64,000 nt of DNA from Cyanophora paradoxa (Eukaryota; Glaucocystophyceae; Cyanophorales; Cyanophoraceae), in assembly GCA_004431415.1 (NCBI GenBank), contig QPMI01000689.1, forward strand, positions 50,723-114,722. Reading direction: 5' to 3'. Within the stretch, counting starts at the first letter, position 1. Each line of letters opens with the position of its first letter. The notes under the pieces were generated by a model. It made no database searches. It was not told where the DNA came from and saw only the letters and a list, made by a program, of their open reading frames with translations. The position numbers and the translations under genes are program-made. Shown one piece after another: positions 35,461 to 45,100 of the stretch.

Positions 35461-36433
35461 AAAGACTTCCGCACGGTGTCTAAATGCACCAGGTCACGAG
35501 CACCCAGCCGACCCCGAAAATTCGATCCTTGACAGACCTGAACATCTTTCCGCGCGCCCTCGCATTCTCGCGCATGCGCATCGTCGCAATATTCATTTGA
35601 GATTTTATCAAAGTTTTCCACAAGCTTTGAAGACGCGAAAGAGCACGAGAACCCAGCCGACGGCAAAAATTCGATCCTGCACACGCCTGGACATCTTTCC
35701 GCGCGCCCACGCCACGGCGCATGCGCGGAACAATAGCATAAGCATTTGAGATGTAGATCAAGCGTTCCGCGCGCTTTGCAGATGCGCCGGGCCGCGGGGA
35801 CCCAGCCGACCCCGAAAATTCGATCCTTGAGGGAACTGAACCGCGTTCCGCGCGCCCTCGCGTCCTCATGCATGGGCATCGCTATAATATTCATTTGAGA
35901 GCTTTTCAAAGCGTAATGCAAGCCCCAAGGGCGCGACAGGGCGCGAGAATTCAGCCGACCCCGAAAATTCGATCCTGCATGGACCTGCACGTCTTTCCGC
36001 GCGCCCTCGCCTCCGCAGCCCCGCACATCGATGCTATATGCATTCGAGATTGTGTTTAAGCGATTCGCAAGCTCTGTGCATGCGCCTGGCCGCGAGAACC
36101 TCGCCCCTCCCGGGCCTCCCCCCCAACAATACATTAATATTAAATAAATCTCCTATCAATCTGCTCCACCAGTTAAAAGCAAGAGTTACCGGTTCAACTC
36201 CTCCCCTAGTTCATTATATATTCGCTCTCCTCATTACATTGCTCCCTGGCCAGCGAGCTCTCCCTCGAGCTGGCTATAGCGGGCCAGCCCATTGCCCCAG
36301 TGCCAAGCCGGCGAAACTTTTGAAGCCCGGCCATGCAACTGGGCGGGGCTGCAGCTGCCCGCCTACTGTGACAGCCGCGAGGGCGTCCGCGAGGCTTCGC
36401 CGTACTTAGTGCTCCGCAGGAGCACGGATCTTG
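32363..36433 (+). mobile_element. Inner Helitron-like copy nested in the outer one
   Basis: A second TCAGGCGAAGCCTC start (32363, preceded by A) pairs with a second complete 3' end (hairpin plus CTTG at 36433, followed by T). Flanking sequence resembles the uninterrupted stretch at about 36112-36160, which suggests insertion of one family member into another. A third 3' end (34166-34234) joins directly to a truncated 5' end (TCTCAAACCC at 34235), a head-to-tail junction. Confidence 0.5.
35500..36100. repeat. About 150-bp satellite-like monomers inside the Helitron
   Basis: The phrase AAAATTCGATCCT, followed by CTGCA or CTTGA and CATCTTTCCGCGCGCCC, recurs about every 150 bp (35515, 35665, 35814 and 35965). 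More copies lie at 32176, 33115, 33565 and 33715. Each monomer also has CATGCGC and GCATTTGAGAT-like words. Tandem arrays of this kind are common in Helitrons. Confidence 0.6.
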
Positions 36434-36617
36434 TATATAATTCATCTCCTCTAATCTCAACCTGCTCCGGCCTCCCTTTATTTCCTCAGTACATTAATAT
36501 TCCTCTAGTTATATTCCTCTAGCCGGCCAGCGGTAGCTGGACTGGCCGTCAGCCGGCCAGCTTCCAACCAGAAAGCTGTTCGCGATCGGCCAGGCCGCTG
36601 GCCAGTGCCCTATAGGC

Positions 36618-36688
36618 CTACTGTGACAGCCGCGAGGGCGTCCGCGAGGCTTCGCCGTACTTAGTGCTCCGCAGGAGCACGGATCTTG
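36618..36688 (+). repeat. Helitron 3' terminal module, outermost of three copies
   Basis: A 70-bp module starting CTACTGTGACAGCCGCGAG and ending GGATCTTG is present three times (34166-34234, 36363-36433 and 36618-36688), nearly identical. The hairpin with 7-bp arms ends 8 bases before the terminus, as expected for a Helitron terminator. Confidence 0.65.
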
Positions 36689-36848
36689 TTGATATAATTC
36701 CGATTAACTCTAATTAAGATACAATATCGATTAATCGAGTTTATCGATATAATATCGATTAAATTACTTGAAAAATGCATATAAAAATATGAAAATTCAT
36801 GTGAAAATTCAAATAAATTAATCGATTTTATTGATATAACATCGAATC

Positions 36849-36921
36849 ACACATATGAATATTCATATTTTAATCCTGAGGCGGAACGCCGAGGGATTAA
36901 AATATGAATATTCATATGTGT
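36849..36921. repeat. Right terminal hairpin of element 1
   Basis: Same 28-bp arms as the left tip, with the 17-base loop in the opposite orientation, as expected for the end of an inverted repeat. It abuts the target duplication at 36922. Confidence 0.85.
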
Positions 36922-36927
36922 CGGTGA
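36922..36927. repeat. 6-bp target site duplication, right copy (CGGTGA)
   Basis: This is an exact copy of 4070-4075. The SUMO reading frame resumes at 36928 when one copy is dropped, which confirms the insertion boundaries. Confidence 0.9.
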
Positions 36928-37184
36928 AGGACCAGTTTGGTTCCGTCGACGTGTACAAGATCAGCAAGGCCACCAAACTTCAGCGCCTCTTCGACACCCA
37001 CGGCTACCGGATCGGGCGGAGGCCGGAGACGATTCGATTCATGTTCGACGGCGCCCGAATCCAGCCCACCCAGACGCCGGAGGAGGCAGGTCTCGAAGAT
37101 GGTGACGCAATCGAGTGAGTCCTTTGCCTTTTCGTTCACCTTTACCTTCCTCACGCACCTTGCAGCATCATGTTCGAGCAGGTG

Positions 37185-37259
37185 ACACATAGGGATACCC
37201 CTGATCCAAGCCCTCCGGCCTTCGGCCTACAGGCTTGGATCAGGGGTATCCCTATGTGT
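37185..37259. repeat. Terminal hairpin of element 2
   Basis: A 75-bp palindrome: 28-bp arms starting ACACATAGGGATACCCCTGA and ending CCTATGTGT, around a 19-base loop that contains GGCC-TTC-GGCC. Arm length, ACACAT/ATGTGT ends and the nested TTC mini-hairpin match element 1, although the arm sequence is different. The following 110 bp (37260-37369) hold no gene. Confidence 0.85.
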
Positions 37260-37369
37260 GCGCGTTTCAGGTACTAGGGTAGTAAGCATTTATTTCAGGT
37301 CTTAGGGTATTATTCATGTCTTTTTGGCACCAGTAGGGGTTTAGAAAGAATTTCCAACGCCCTCAACAA

Positions 37370-38215
37370 TTATGGCAAAGGGTCACTTCCTCCAATGGGA
37401 TTGTATAAATTTGTGGTTAGATATTGACCATATCTATTTCCTCTGGCTATTTCATCATTTCTTTCAGCATACATTATCACTGTGTAAGTCCCTTGCTGGG
37501 TAGCTCTTATAATATATTGGTCATCTTGTGTGTCAAGAAGTGGCAGTGAATGGAAAGCAAGTCCGAAATTATCTACTGGGACTACTTGGACAGTAATACG
37601 GGGTCTTGCTCCATCTGTTCTTCTACATAATGCGTAAATATCAGCAGGCAACGTCTCAGTATATCTATAATGATTTCCCAAAGGCTCTAAAACATCAAGA
37701 ACAGCAGTCTGAAGGTTGATAATGATTGTGTTGATTTTGATAATGTAAGGCTCATTCATTCCCGGGACATATGTCCTGATTCTTGTATTCACATCATCTG
37801 GATTGGGTTGGTCATTTACTAATAAGGGCGCTCCAATAATTCCACCAACCCTTAAACCATCTCCAATATAGGCACCTCCTGACCTACATTTAATTGCTCC
37901 CCTTCTTGCTTCGTAGGCAAAATTGGTTACCTTGTTATCATCATTGTAGCTGTCAGGATCCCCATGAAATGCGTTGAAATTCGCATTTGTTACAAGAAGT
38001 TTAGTAGTTTTAACGACCCCATTATTTTTGTCACATCTCAATTCTCTTAGTCTTAGCATGTGAGTGTCCCCAAAAGTATTTAGGGTTGGGGCTATCTCTG
38101 TGGATTCGAGACCATCAATATTATCAATAATAGCATGCTGTAAGACGTGGTTAGCTGGAGCAGCTAATGATAGTTGCGCTGTTAAAATGCGCTCTGGTGG
38201 TGCTGGTGCTGCCAT
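37370..38215 (-). CDS. Surface-type protein B, element 2 copy, 281 aa
   Basis: Orthologue of the 277-aa protein at 29037: MAAPAPPERILTAQLSLAAP, then ANHVLQHAIIDN, RLRELRCDKNNGVVKTTKLL, SGGAYIGDGLRVGG. The frame is intact. The leader GTTTCAGTATATTAA just before the ATG resembles that of the capsid gene. It is the first gene inside the left end; no SpeD or DUF723 homologue precedes it. Confidence 0.65.
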   Translation of the reverse strand: MAAPAPPERILTAQLSLAAPANHVLQHAIIDNIDGLESTEIAPTLNTFGDTHMLRLRELRCDKNNGVVKTTKLLVTNANFNAFHGDPDSYNDDNKVTNFAYEARRGAIKCRSGGAYIGDGLRVGGIIGAPLLVNDQPNPDDVNTRIRTYVPGMNEPYIIKINTIIINLQTAVLDVLEPLGNHYRYTETLPADIYALCRRTDGARPRITVQVVPVDNFGLAFHSLPLLDTQDDQYIIRATQQGTYTVIMYAERNDEIARGNRYGQYLTTNLYNPIGGSDPLP

Positions 38216-38234
38216 TTAATATACTGAAACATAA

Positions 38235-39080
38235 TTACGGAATGGGATCATTCGGGAATGGTTCATTATAGAAATTCGATACTTGCGAATCGGGATTTAT
38301 ACAGTTGGCAACCGCCCATGCTGCTTCATCATTACGATATCCAAAAATCAATATATCATAACCCCCTACCTCTGATGCCCAAAAATCGAAACTGTTTGGT
38401 TGTGTGGCAGGATTTCTTGTGATCCATCCACGCCCACCATGGCCTACTGCTTGAACAAAGAAAGTATAACCTTCTAATCCTCCATTCTGAGAGCGACACA
38501 TAGAATACATTGCCTTAGGTAAAAGCTGATTAGCCAATTTCCATGGTCCGGCAATACCTTGGGGTTGAGTGGCATTTTGCGTATTTACATTAGCTCTAAT
38601 GATACCAAAAGCATACGGGGAATCCCCGCATGGAAGAAACATGCGAATTCTTTGGGGATTATCAGCATGTTCAGGTAAAGTGTCCGGAAAATCATTAAAG
38701 GCAGCAGAAGAGCCAAGCATTCCCGATACTCTACAGCCACCACCAATTATTGCTCCTCCTGATCTAATAACAGCAGCAGCCCTTGTATTTTCAAATTCAA
38801 ATGCTTTGATATCTACACCGTACGCATCAGGTTGTCCATTTGCTGATTGAAAATTCGCATTCGTTACAAGGAGCTGAGTTGTTTTTACCACACCCGAATT
38901 TTTATCCGCGCGTAGTTCTTTTACACGAATCATGCTGTTTTTATCAAAAGCATTACCAGAATTGGCTCGTTCTGTGGATTCAAGTCCACGAATTTCGTCA
39001 GACACTTCATGTTGTCTAAAATGAATTGCTGGACTCCCCAATGCGTAAACTGGTAATTGGACTCGATTATATTCGCCCAT
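38235..39080 (-). CDS. Surface-type protein A, element 2 copy, 281 aa
   Basis: Orthologue of the protein at 28168 (MGEYNRVQLPVYALGSPAIH). The first 140 residues are very similar and the C-terminal half is clearly different, including EGYTFFVQAVGHGGRGW. Intact frame, 19 bp upstream of the previous gene. It parallels the fibre swap in having a variable distal part. Confidence 0.65.
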   Translation of the reverse strand: MGEYNRVQLPVYALGSPAIHFRQHEVSDEIRGLESTERANSGNAFDKNSMIRVKELRADKNSGVVKTTQLLVTNANFQSANGQPDAYGVDIKAFEFENTRAAAVIRSGGAIIGGGCRVSGMLGSSAAFNDFPDTLPEHADNPQRIRMFLPCGDSPYAFGIIRANVNTQNATQPQGIAGPWKLANQLLPKAMYSMCRSQNGGLEGYTFFVQAVGHGGRGWITRNPATQPNSFDFWASEVGGYDILIFGYRNDEAAWAVANCINPDSQVSNFYNEPFPNDPIP

Positions 39081-39119
39081 TACCTCTTTTATTTAGAAGG
39101 ATAGAAAAATAAAGCTTCA

Positions 39120-42100
39120 TCACGGAATTCCATATGCTGTCCAGTGAATTGTAAATGTATATGTCGTATTTGCTGTAGCAGTCGCACCAGTAAGCAAGGT
39201 AACATACACTGTGGACATGGTTGAACTTGAATTCGATAATCCCAGTTTATAGTCAAGCGCTTGGGATGTCACAGGGGCTCCCTCCATTATTAAAGTAATG
39301 ACAGGAGGTTTTGTGTTGAATGCTGGGTTCCAATTTAAGATATAAGTGGCTTCTCCACGGCTATTGGCATTGAGGGGTCCTATACTCATCTGGAAAGTCC
39401 CAGATAGAAAGCTTTGCCTGATTTCATTCCATGTCGGGATTTTACTTAGACTATTTGTAGTACCAGTGGCCACCTCATAGAAAGACCTCGCATAAATGTT
39501 GGTGTTCACACTGAGTTTATCTACCAAAAGATTTGCTGAGAGCTGTGTATATGCTTCTGGATACGTGTATGGAAAGCCAAACCCATATTTCAGCTTGAAG
39601 TAATATCTCATGAAACTCTTTTCAGTTGGAGATAAAGCCCGATTAAATATTACTATTTCGGCTACCTCTCCCACAAAAGATGCAAATGATAACTCATTTA
39701 TTCCGATGGTTGACGAGTTTGACCAAAGGAAATTTCCAGTAATTTCGGGTGATACATCCGCACCATTCAAACCCACTGTTAATGTGGTAGGGGTTAAATG
39801 AAATTCAAATAAACTCCAAGAATTCAAGAAGCTTGCGGTTGAGACTTGCGTTAAAGTGGATGTGGTGATTCCAAGAGAATTTCCATTAGTTGCTCCCAGT
39901 GTGATATACCTTCCGTAGGTAGGATCGCCTGTGTCATCGTTTTTGACTACGAAATGTGATCGGTTACCTGTGTCCGTATGCTTTCGCACTGAAAATACAG
40001 TCATACCAGATGCAAAAATGTTTGATAATGAAGTGTTGTATAGAAATCTATATCCAGTAGAGATGTTTGCGCTGATCGCGTATTTATTTCCATTCAGCAC
40101 TGTCCCACTACTTATTGAAAACTTGGTTGCTGAACTAAACCCAATGGGATTCATATTCGGTAAAGCAAGTGGAAGCCCTTCTGCTCTATTGACCAATGTT
40201 TCCAGCACTGTGCCATTGACATCAGTTGAATTTGGATACCAGTGAAACACGCAATTGGATGTGAAAAGTGGGTTGGTATATGATAGCAACTGGTCAATTG
40301 GTGGTGATGTAGAAATTGGATAGAACTTAATTGACTGCTCTCCATTTACAATAGAAGGAGTGTAAAGGTTGCTTGAAACTACCAGGTTTGATGTGATTGT
40401 ACCTCCTGTTGTGGGTAAATAGTTGCTGAGCCATCCCAGAGTAACATTTGAGGTAACAAGTTGCGGATTTATTTTTTCAGCTATCAACCCTTGAACGATA
40501 TTTGAAGTGGTGTAAGGTTGGAGCCAGCTTTGAACAATGTTTGATGTGGGAATATTTGGAATGGTTACATTGCTGTTCACGGTCAGGTTGTCTACTTTAA
40601 GTTCCGGAGTGGACACCTCCATATGCTCCTCAGAAGTGTAGGAAGGTGTGATTTGAGGCACTGGGTTGTTAAGACCATACTTTTGCGATAGATAGTAGCG
40701 AATAAACGCCTTCTCATCAGCAGACAAAGCCCGATTGTAAATGATTATTTCCGCAATTAGTCCAAAGAAGCTTTCTATCCCAATCTTTTGAATTGTGAGA
40801 TTTGCCACTTCACTTAAATTGAAATTGCCTGATAATGTAGGTGATAAATCAACACTATTGAAGCCTACTGTGGTGATGCTTGAAGTGACATGATAATCAA
40901 ATAAAGCCCATTGGTCGTAGAAACTCGTGGTTATGGATGCTGTGGAAGTTGGTTGATACGCTCCATTTTTTAGATAACTCGTTATCCCAATAGAATCTAC
41001 ACCTTTGGTTCCAAATCTGATATTTCTGCCTGATGTTTGATCACTATAAATCATTAATTGAGCAGCAGCACCCATAGAGTCTGTGTAGTTCCTTCTCACA
41101 CAAAATATCGTCATCCCATTGGTGAACGGGTTTGCTATATATGGATTTGGTTGAGCCATGTAGGTTATTGTTCCTGTCATCCCAAACACTTTTTTCCCAT
41201 TGAGCAAACCACTCACCACAAGCGCCCCACTTGATACTTTAAGAAAAGAAGGCAAAGCATTGGGTAACCCAGATGCTCTATTTGTCATTTCTGCGATTGC
41301 TGTGTTTGAAGGCTCATCTACATGATACCAGTGGAATACACAGTTTGGTGTAGATAATGGATTTGTGTATGCTGAAAGTATTGTTAATGGAGGTATCAAG
41401 TTTTTGGTTATAACAAAATCTATGGATTGATTACCACTTCTTATGTTACTTGTGTAAAGGTTGCCGGAAACTGATAGATCGGATGTGATAGTTCCACCTG
41501 ATTTGGGCAAATAATCACTCAACCAACCTTGTGTTATGTTTGAAGTCACCAAAGGGCTTATCCATCCTTGAACAACATTAGATGCGGTCAATGGAGCTAT
41601 CCAATTTTGAACAACATTTGATGCCGTTAATGGAGCTATCCAATTTTGAACCACATTTGATGCTGTTAATGGAGCTATCCAACCTTGAACCACATTCGAT
41701 GTTGGATAATGTGGAAGGTTAGCATTGCTTGTAACTGTGAGATAGTCTATCACTGTGTCGGGTGATGTAATTTTCAACCCTCTGTAAATGGTTAAAGGTT
41801 GAGTGATCGGAAATCCATACATCATTTGGATGTAATATCTTACTTCTTGTTTTTCTGCTGTGGTTAATGCTCTGTTGAATACTATAATCTCAGCAATGCT
41901 ACCGCCATAGAAATGCCCAATACCGAAAAGATCAACTCTCGAATCAGGTAAATAATTGGTTCCTGTCGTTGTCCCAATATCAACTCCATTAAATCCTACT
42001 GTGTAGCTATTTTCTGTTATGGTTTGGTCAGAGTAATACCATTGATTTGAAAAAGATGGAACAGCGAATGAAGGTCTTGTTTGACTTACACCATTGATTA

Positions 42101-45100
42101 CAAATGAGCTGATACCAATTGAAGACCAAGTTAGGGTTCCATAACGCAATTGTCTATTTGGAGTTACTGATTTCTCACTCCTAAAATGGGAATCAAGCCC
42201 ACTTGTTGCTCTTCCATATCTCCCCACAAAGAAAAAGGTTAAACCGGCTGAATAATCAATAGTTCGAGTCGTAGTTGAATACATTGCAAAGTTATTGGCT
42301 GGTTCAATCGACAAACTCATCTGATTGTTAATAGCTACATTGGATGAGTAGTAGGGACTTCCAAGAACAGGAAGTGATGGAATACTTGATGAGATTCGAT
42401 TAAAAATGGAAGTTCCTGTTGCTGATTGCCCTTCTGTTCCTGATGCTTTCCATGCAAAAAGACAATTCGGAATATTTGAAGCGGGATCATTGCTGGCTGT
42501 AATTGAATACCATTCTCTGTAAAGTTGATTCATATTATGAAAATTGCTTGCCCCAATTGTGAGAGTTCCATTGACATTTAAATTGCTTGTGATTGTTCCA
42601 CCTGATATAGGTAAATAGTTTGATAATGCTGTTTGAATCATACCTTGAACCACATTTGATGTTGGATGATGAGGAAGATTAGCATTACTTGTAACAGTAA
42701 GATTATCAATCACTGTCTCAGGTGATGTGATCTTTAACCCCCTGTAAAATGTCAGAGGTTGAGTAATTGGAAACCCATACATTTGTTGAATATAATACCT
42801 CACATCACGTTTTTCATCATTTGTCAATGCTCTGTTGAATACTATAATTTCGGCAATACTACCTCCAACAGTCAGTCCAAGTCCAAAAAAGTTTACTCTG
42901 GAATTAGGCAAATAATTAGTCCCTGTGACAGTTTGGATATCTACACCATTCAAACCTACTGTATAAGAATTGGAGGTGATTGTTTGGTCTGTGTAATACC
43001 ATTTATTTAGCATAGAAGGAACAGTGATAGAAGGGGTCGCTTGTAGCGCTCCCGATATTACAAAACTTGTCATTCCAAGTATTGTATTTGACTTGATACC
43101 ATATTGAACAGTTCTGTTTGGTGATTCTGTCCTCATTATTCGTAGATGATCAACAACACTGGGTGACTGGTTGTATTTACCTATCGCAAAGTATGTTAAT
43201 CCTGATGACCAATCTATTGTTGCATGCGGATAGGAAAATGCAGCCATACTGTCTACGGAAGGAGTTGTTATAGTGAATTGGTTATTGATTTCTGTATTTG
43301 ATGTAAAATAAGAACTGTTTCCAAAAGCCACTTTTATTGATGGAATCAAAGCATTTGGGACTCTATTGAAAAGATTAGAATTGAACGCGGATTCACCGTG
43401 AACACCTGATGCTTTCCATGCAAAAAGACAATTTGGAATATTAGAAGCGGGGTCATTGCTTGCTGTAATAGAATACCATTCTCTGTAAAGTTGGTTCATG
43501 GTATTAAAGTTGCCTGAGCCAATCGTTAGAATTCCATTCACTTTTAGGTTGCTTGTGATTGTTCCACCTGTAAGTGGTAAATAGTTTGAAGAAATATGGT
43601 CTGTAATAGCTATGGTATCTGCCTTTGGAGCTAACCAATTTTGAACGACATTCGAAGTCGTTAATGGAGCAATCCATTCTTGAACCACATTTGATGCTGT
43701 TAATGTTGCTATCCATTCTTTAACCACATTCGATGCTGTTAATGGAGCAATCCATTCTTCAACCACATTCGATGCCGTTAAGGGTGCTATCCATTCCTGA
43801 ACTACATTCGATGCTGTTAAAGGTGCTATCCATTCTTCAACTACATTGGAAGTGGTTAAAGGTTCTATATTGGTATTGATACTGTCTATGCTTTCTTGTA
43901 TCTGTGTAATCTGGGCATTGATGGCAGTTATTTCTGCCTCTTGAAGACTTGAGCTTGTTTGGAAATCTTTGATAATAAAACCACCTCCTGGTGCTGGTGC
44001 TGTATATTGGAGGTTGTTAGCTATAAGACTTCCTGTTACTCGAAGGCTGTTTGTTTGGAGAAGAAGTTTGTTAGGGTCACTGGCGAAAGGATTGTCCAAT
44101 GGCTCAGGATAGCCGTATTTTTGGAGGAGATAACTTCGTATGTTGTCCTTCACGATTTCTGTTGTTGGTTTAATAATCACTATTAGCTCTGCTAAATCTT
44201 GTTTGGAGGTTGAAGAGCCAATACGACTTTCAGTAACAAGGTTATTGGGGAACATGTTTGTAACATTTTCAACACTTCTATTGCTACCATTGATCCCAAA
44301 TGTAACAGTGGAAGGAGAGACTGTTACTTCGTAGAGTGTCCATGTCGTCATTTCGGAGTATGTAATTTCTGCTTTTGCGTTACTTGGTGAAGTGCTTTCA
44401 CCTAATCCTGCTGCTCCAACCCCATTAGAAACCTGAATATAACAAGTCGCACCATTGTTCCATTTATTGATGCTCCAATTTGTGGTTCCATAACTCAAAG
44501 ATAAAACGTTCTCTACATTTGGAGGTGCTGTATCTGTGAATTTCGCGACGAAAAACACAGTTAAATGTTGCTGTGAAGTTTGGCTCATGAAAAGTTCACA
44601 CTCAGCCCCCCACGTATTATAGGCTGAAAAGTTGAAGTTAATTGTAGGATACGAATTAAAATAAGGTTTGTTGTTAGGACCTCCATTATTCTTAATTTGT
44701 GTCGAGTTCCCAGCAACATTACCAAACCCAAGAAGAAAATTCGGTGTCTCAGGGTTATTATCAAACCAAACGTCTCCTGCTCCGTTTCCAAGTCCACTCA
44801 CTATCGTTCCATCTTTCATATTGTCCCTTGCTCTGACCCAAACGAAAACATTAAGAACTGAAAGGACATTAAACGTCGAAACATCCAAATAATCCAATTT
44901 GAAAGTGTTCTCATATATTTTGAGTTTGCTGTCAGTGTTTCCTTGATTGCTCACGTTAAGATTTCCTGTGATTGTTCCACCTGTTAATGGTAAGTAGTTA
45001 TCTAACAACGCTTCTGAATCTGCTATCCAACCCCTCACAACATTTGAAGTGGTGTATTCATTTAACCATCCTCTTACAACATTCGAGGTTGTGCGATCTG

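Larger units (their letters stand above)
31427..36688 (+). mobile_element. Helitron-like insertion (composite, non-autonomous) in the right repeat of element 1
   Basis: The insert begins TCAGGCGAAGCCTC and ends in a 7-bp-arm hairpin (GTGCTCC-GCA-GGAGCAC) followed by GGATCTTG. It sits exactly between an A (31426) and a T (36689) of the undamaged inverted repeat, with no target duplication. TC start, A/T target and a 3' hairpin are Helitron hallmarks, though the end is CTTG rather than CTRR. GAGGCTTCGCC near the 3' end is the inverse of GGCGAAGCCTC at the 5' end, like the asymmetric inverted repeats of Helitron2/helentron types. No Rep/helicase gene is present; the long ORFs on both strands are side effects of GC-rich repeats. 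Confidence 0.7.
4076..36921. mobile_element. Element 1: complete Maverick/Polinton-type element, 27.6 kb plus a 5.3-kb Helitron insert
   Basis: It is bounded by a 6-bp target duplication and 817-bp terminal inverted repeats. It encodes the hallmark set: DD35E integrase, protein-primed type B polymerase, FtsK/HerA packaging ATPase, major capsid protein and minor capsid-like proteins. No adenovirus-type cysteine protease was recognised. About 20 genes appear uninterrupted and the two inverted repeats differ at very few positions, so the insertion is probably young and possibly active. The element is AT-rich against a GC-rich host. Early-type replication genes lie on the left, mostly on the minus strand; virion genes occupy the centre and right. 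Length is above the usual 15-20 kb of metazoan Polintons. Confidence 0.9.
30843..36921 (-). repeat. Right terminal inverted repeat of element 1, split by a Helitron-like insertion
   Basis: The repeat occupies 30843-31426 (584 bp) and 36689-36921 (233 bp), total 817 bp, equal to the left repeat. The break falls where the left copy reads continuously through the complement of GTTATTGATATAATTCC. The inserted DNA therefore added sequence without loss or duplication of the target. Confidence 0.9.
4024..37184 (+). pseudogene. SUMO/SMT3-like gene disrupted by two mobile elements
   Basis: The coding parts are 4024-4075, 36928-37114 and 37166-37184. A 51-nt GTGAGT...TTGCAG intron (37115-37165) lies between the last two. 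Removing element 1 and one copy of its 6-bp duplication restores the frame across the junction (INISV then KDQFGSVDVYKI). The protein matches the ubiquitin-like SUMO fold: ERINISV, then the central RFMFDGARI with TP.EAGLEDGDAID. The usual C-terminal di-glycine would lie just past 37184, where element 2 begins. As assembled the gene cannot yield a working modifier. Another intact copy, allele or paralogue probably exists, because SUMO is generally important. The match is by recognition, not by search. Confidence 0.8.

Noticed and set aside
31551-36409. Many long ORFs on both strands, up to 228 aa
   Set aside because: They lie in GC-rich repeats, overlap on both strands, are copied along with the repeats, and show Arg/Ala/Gly-rich low-quality protein. 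No domain is visible.
4076-36921. Long terminal repeats as in a retrotransposon
   Set aside because: The 817-bp repeats are inverted, not direct; no reverse transcriptase or gag is present; PolB and capsid genes fit a Polinton.
36855-37118. An ORF joining the terminal repeat to SUMO sequence
   Set aside because: It reads through the hairpin of element 1 into the interrupted SUMO exon; the true start is at 4024.
37185-37212. TACCCCTGATC shared between the element 2 hairpin and the host promoter module at 3828
   Set aside because: Only about 11 bases, with different flanks. Probably chance, although a host origin of the arm sequence cannot be excluded.
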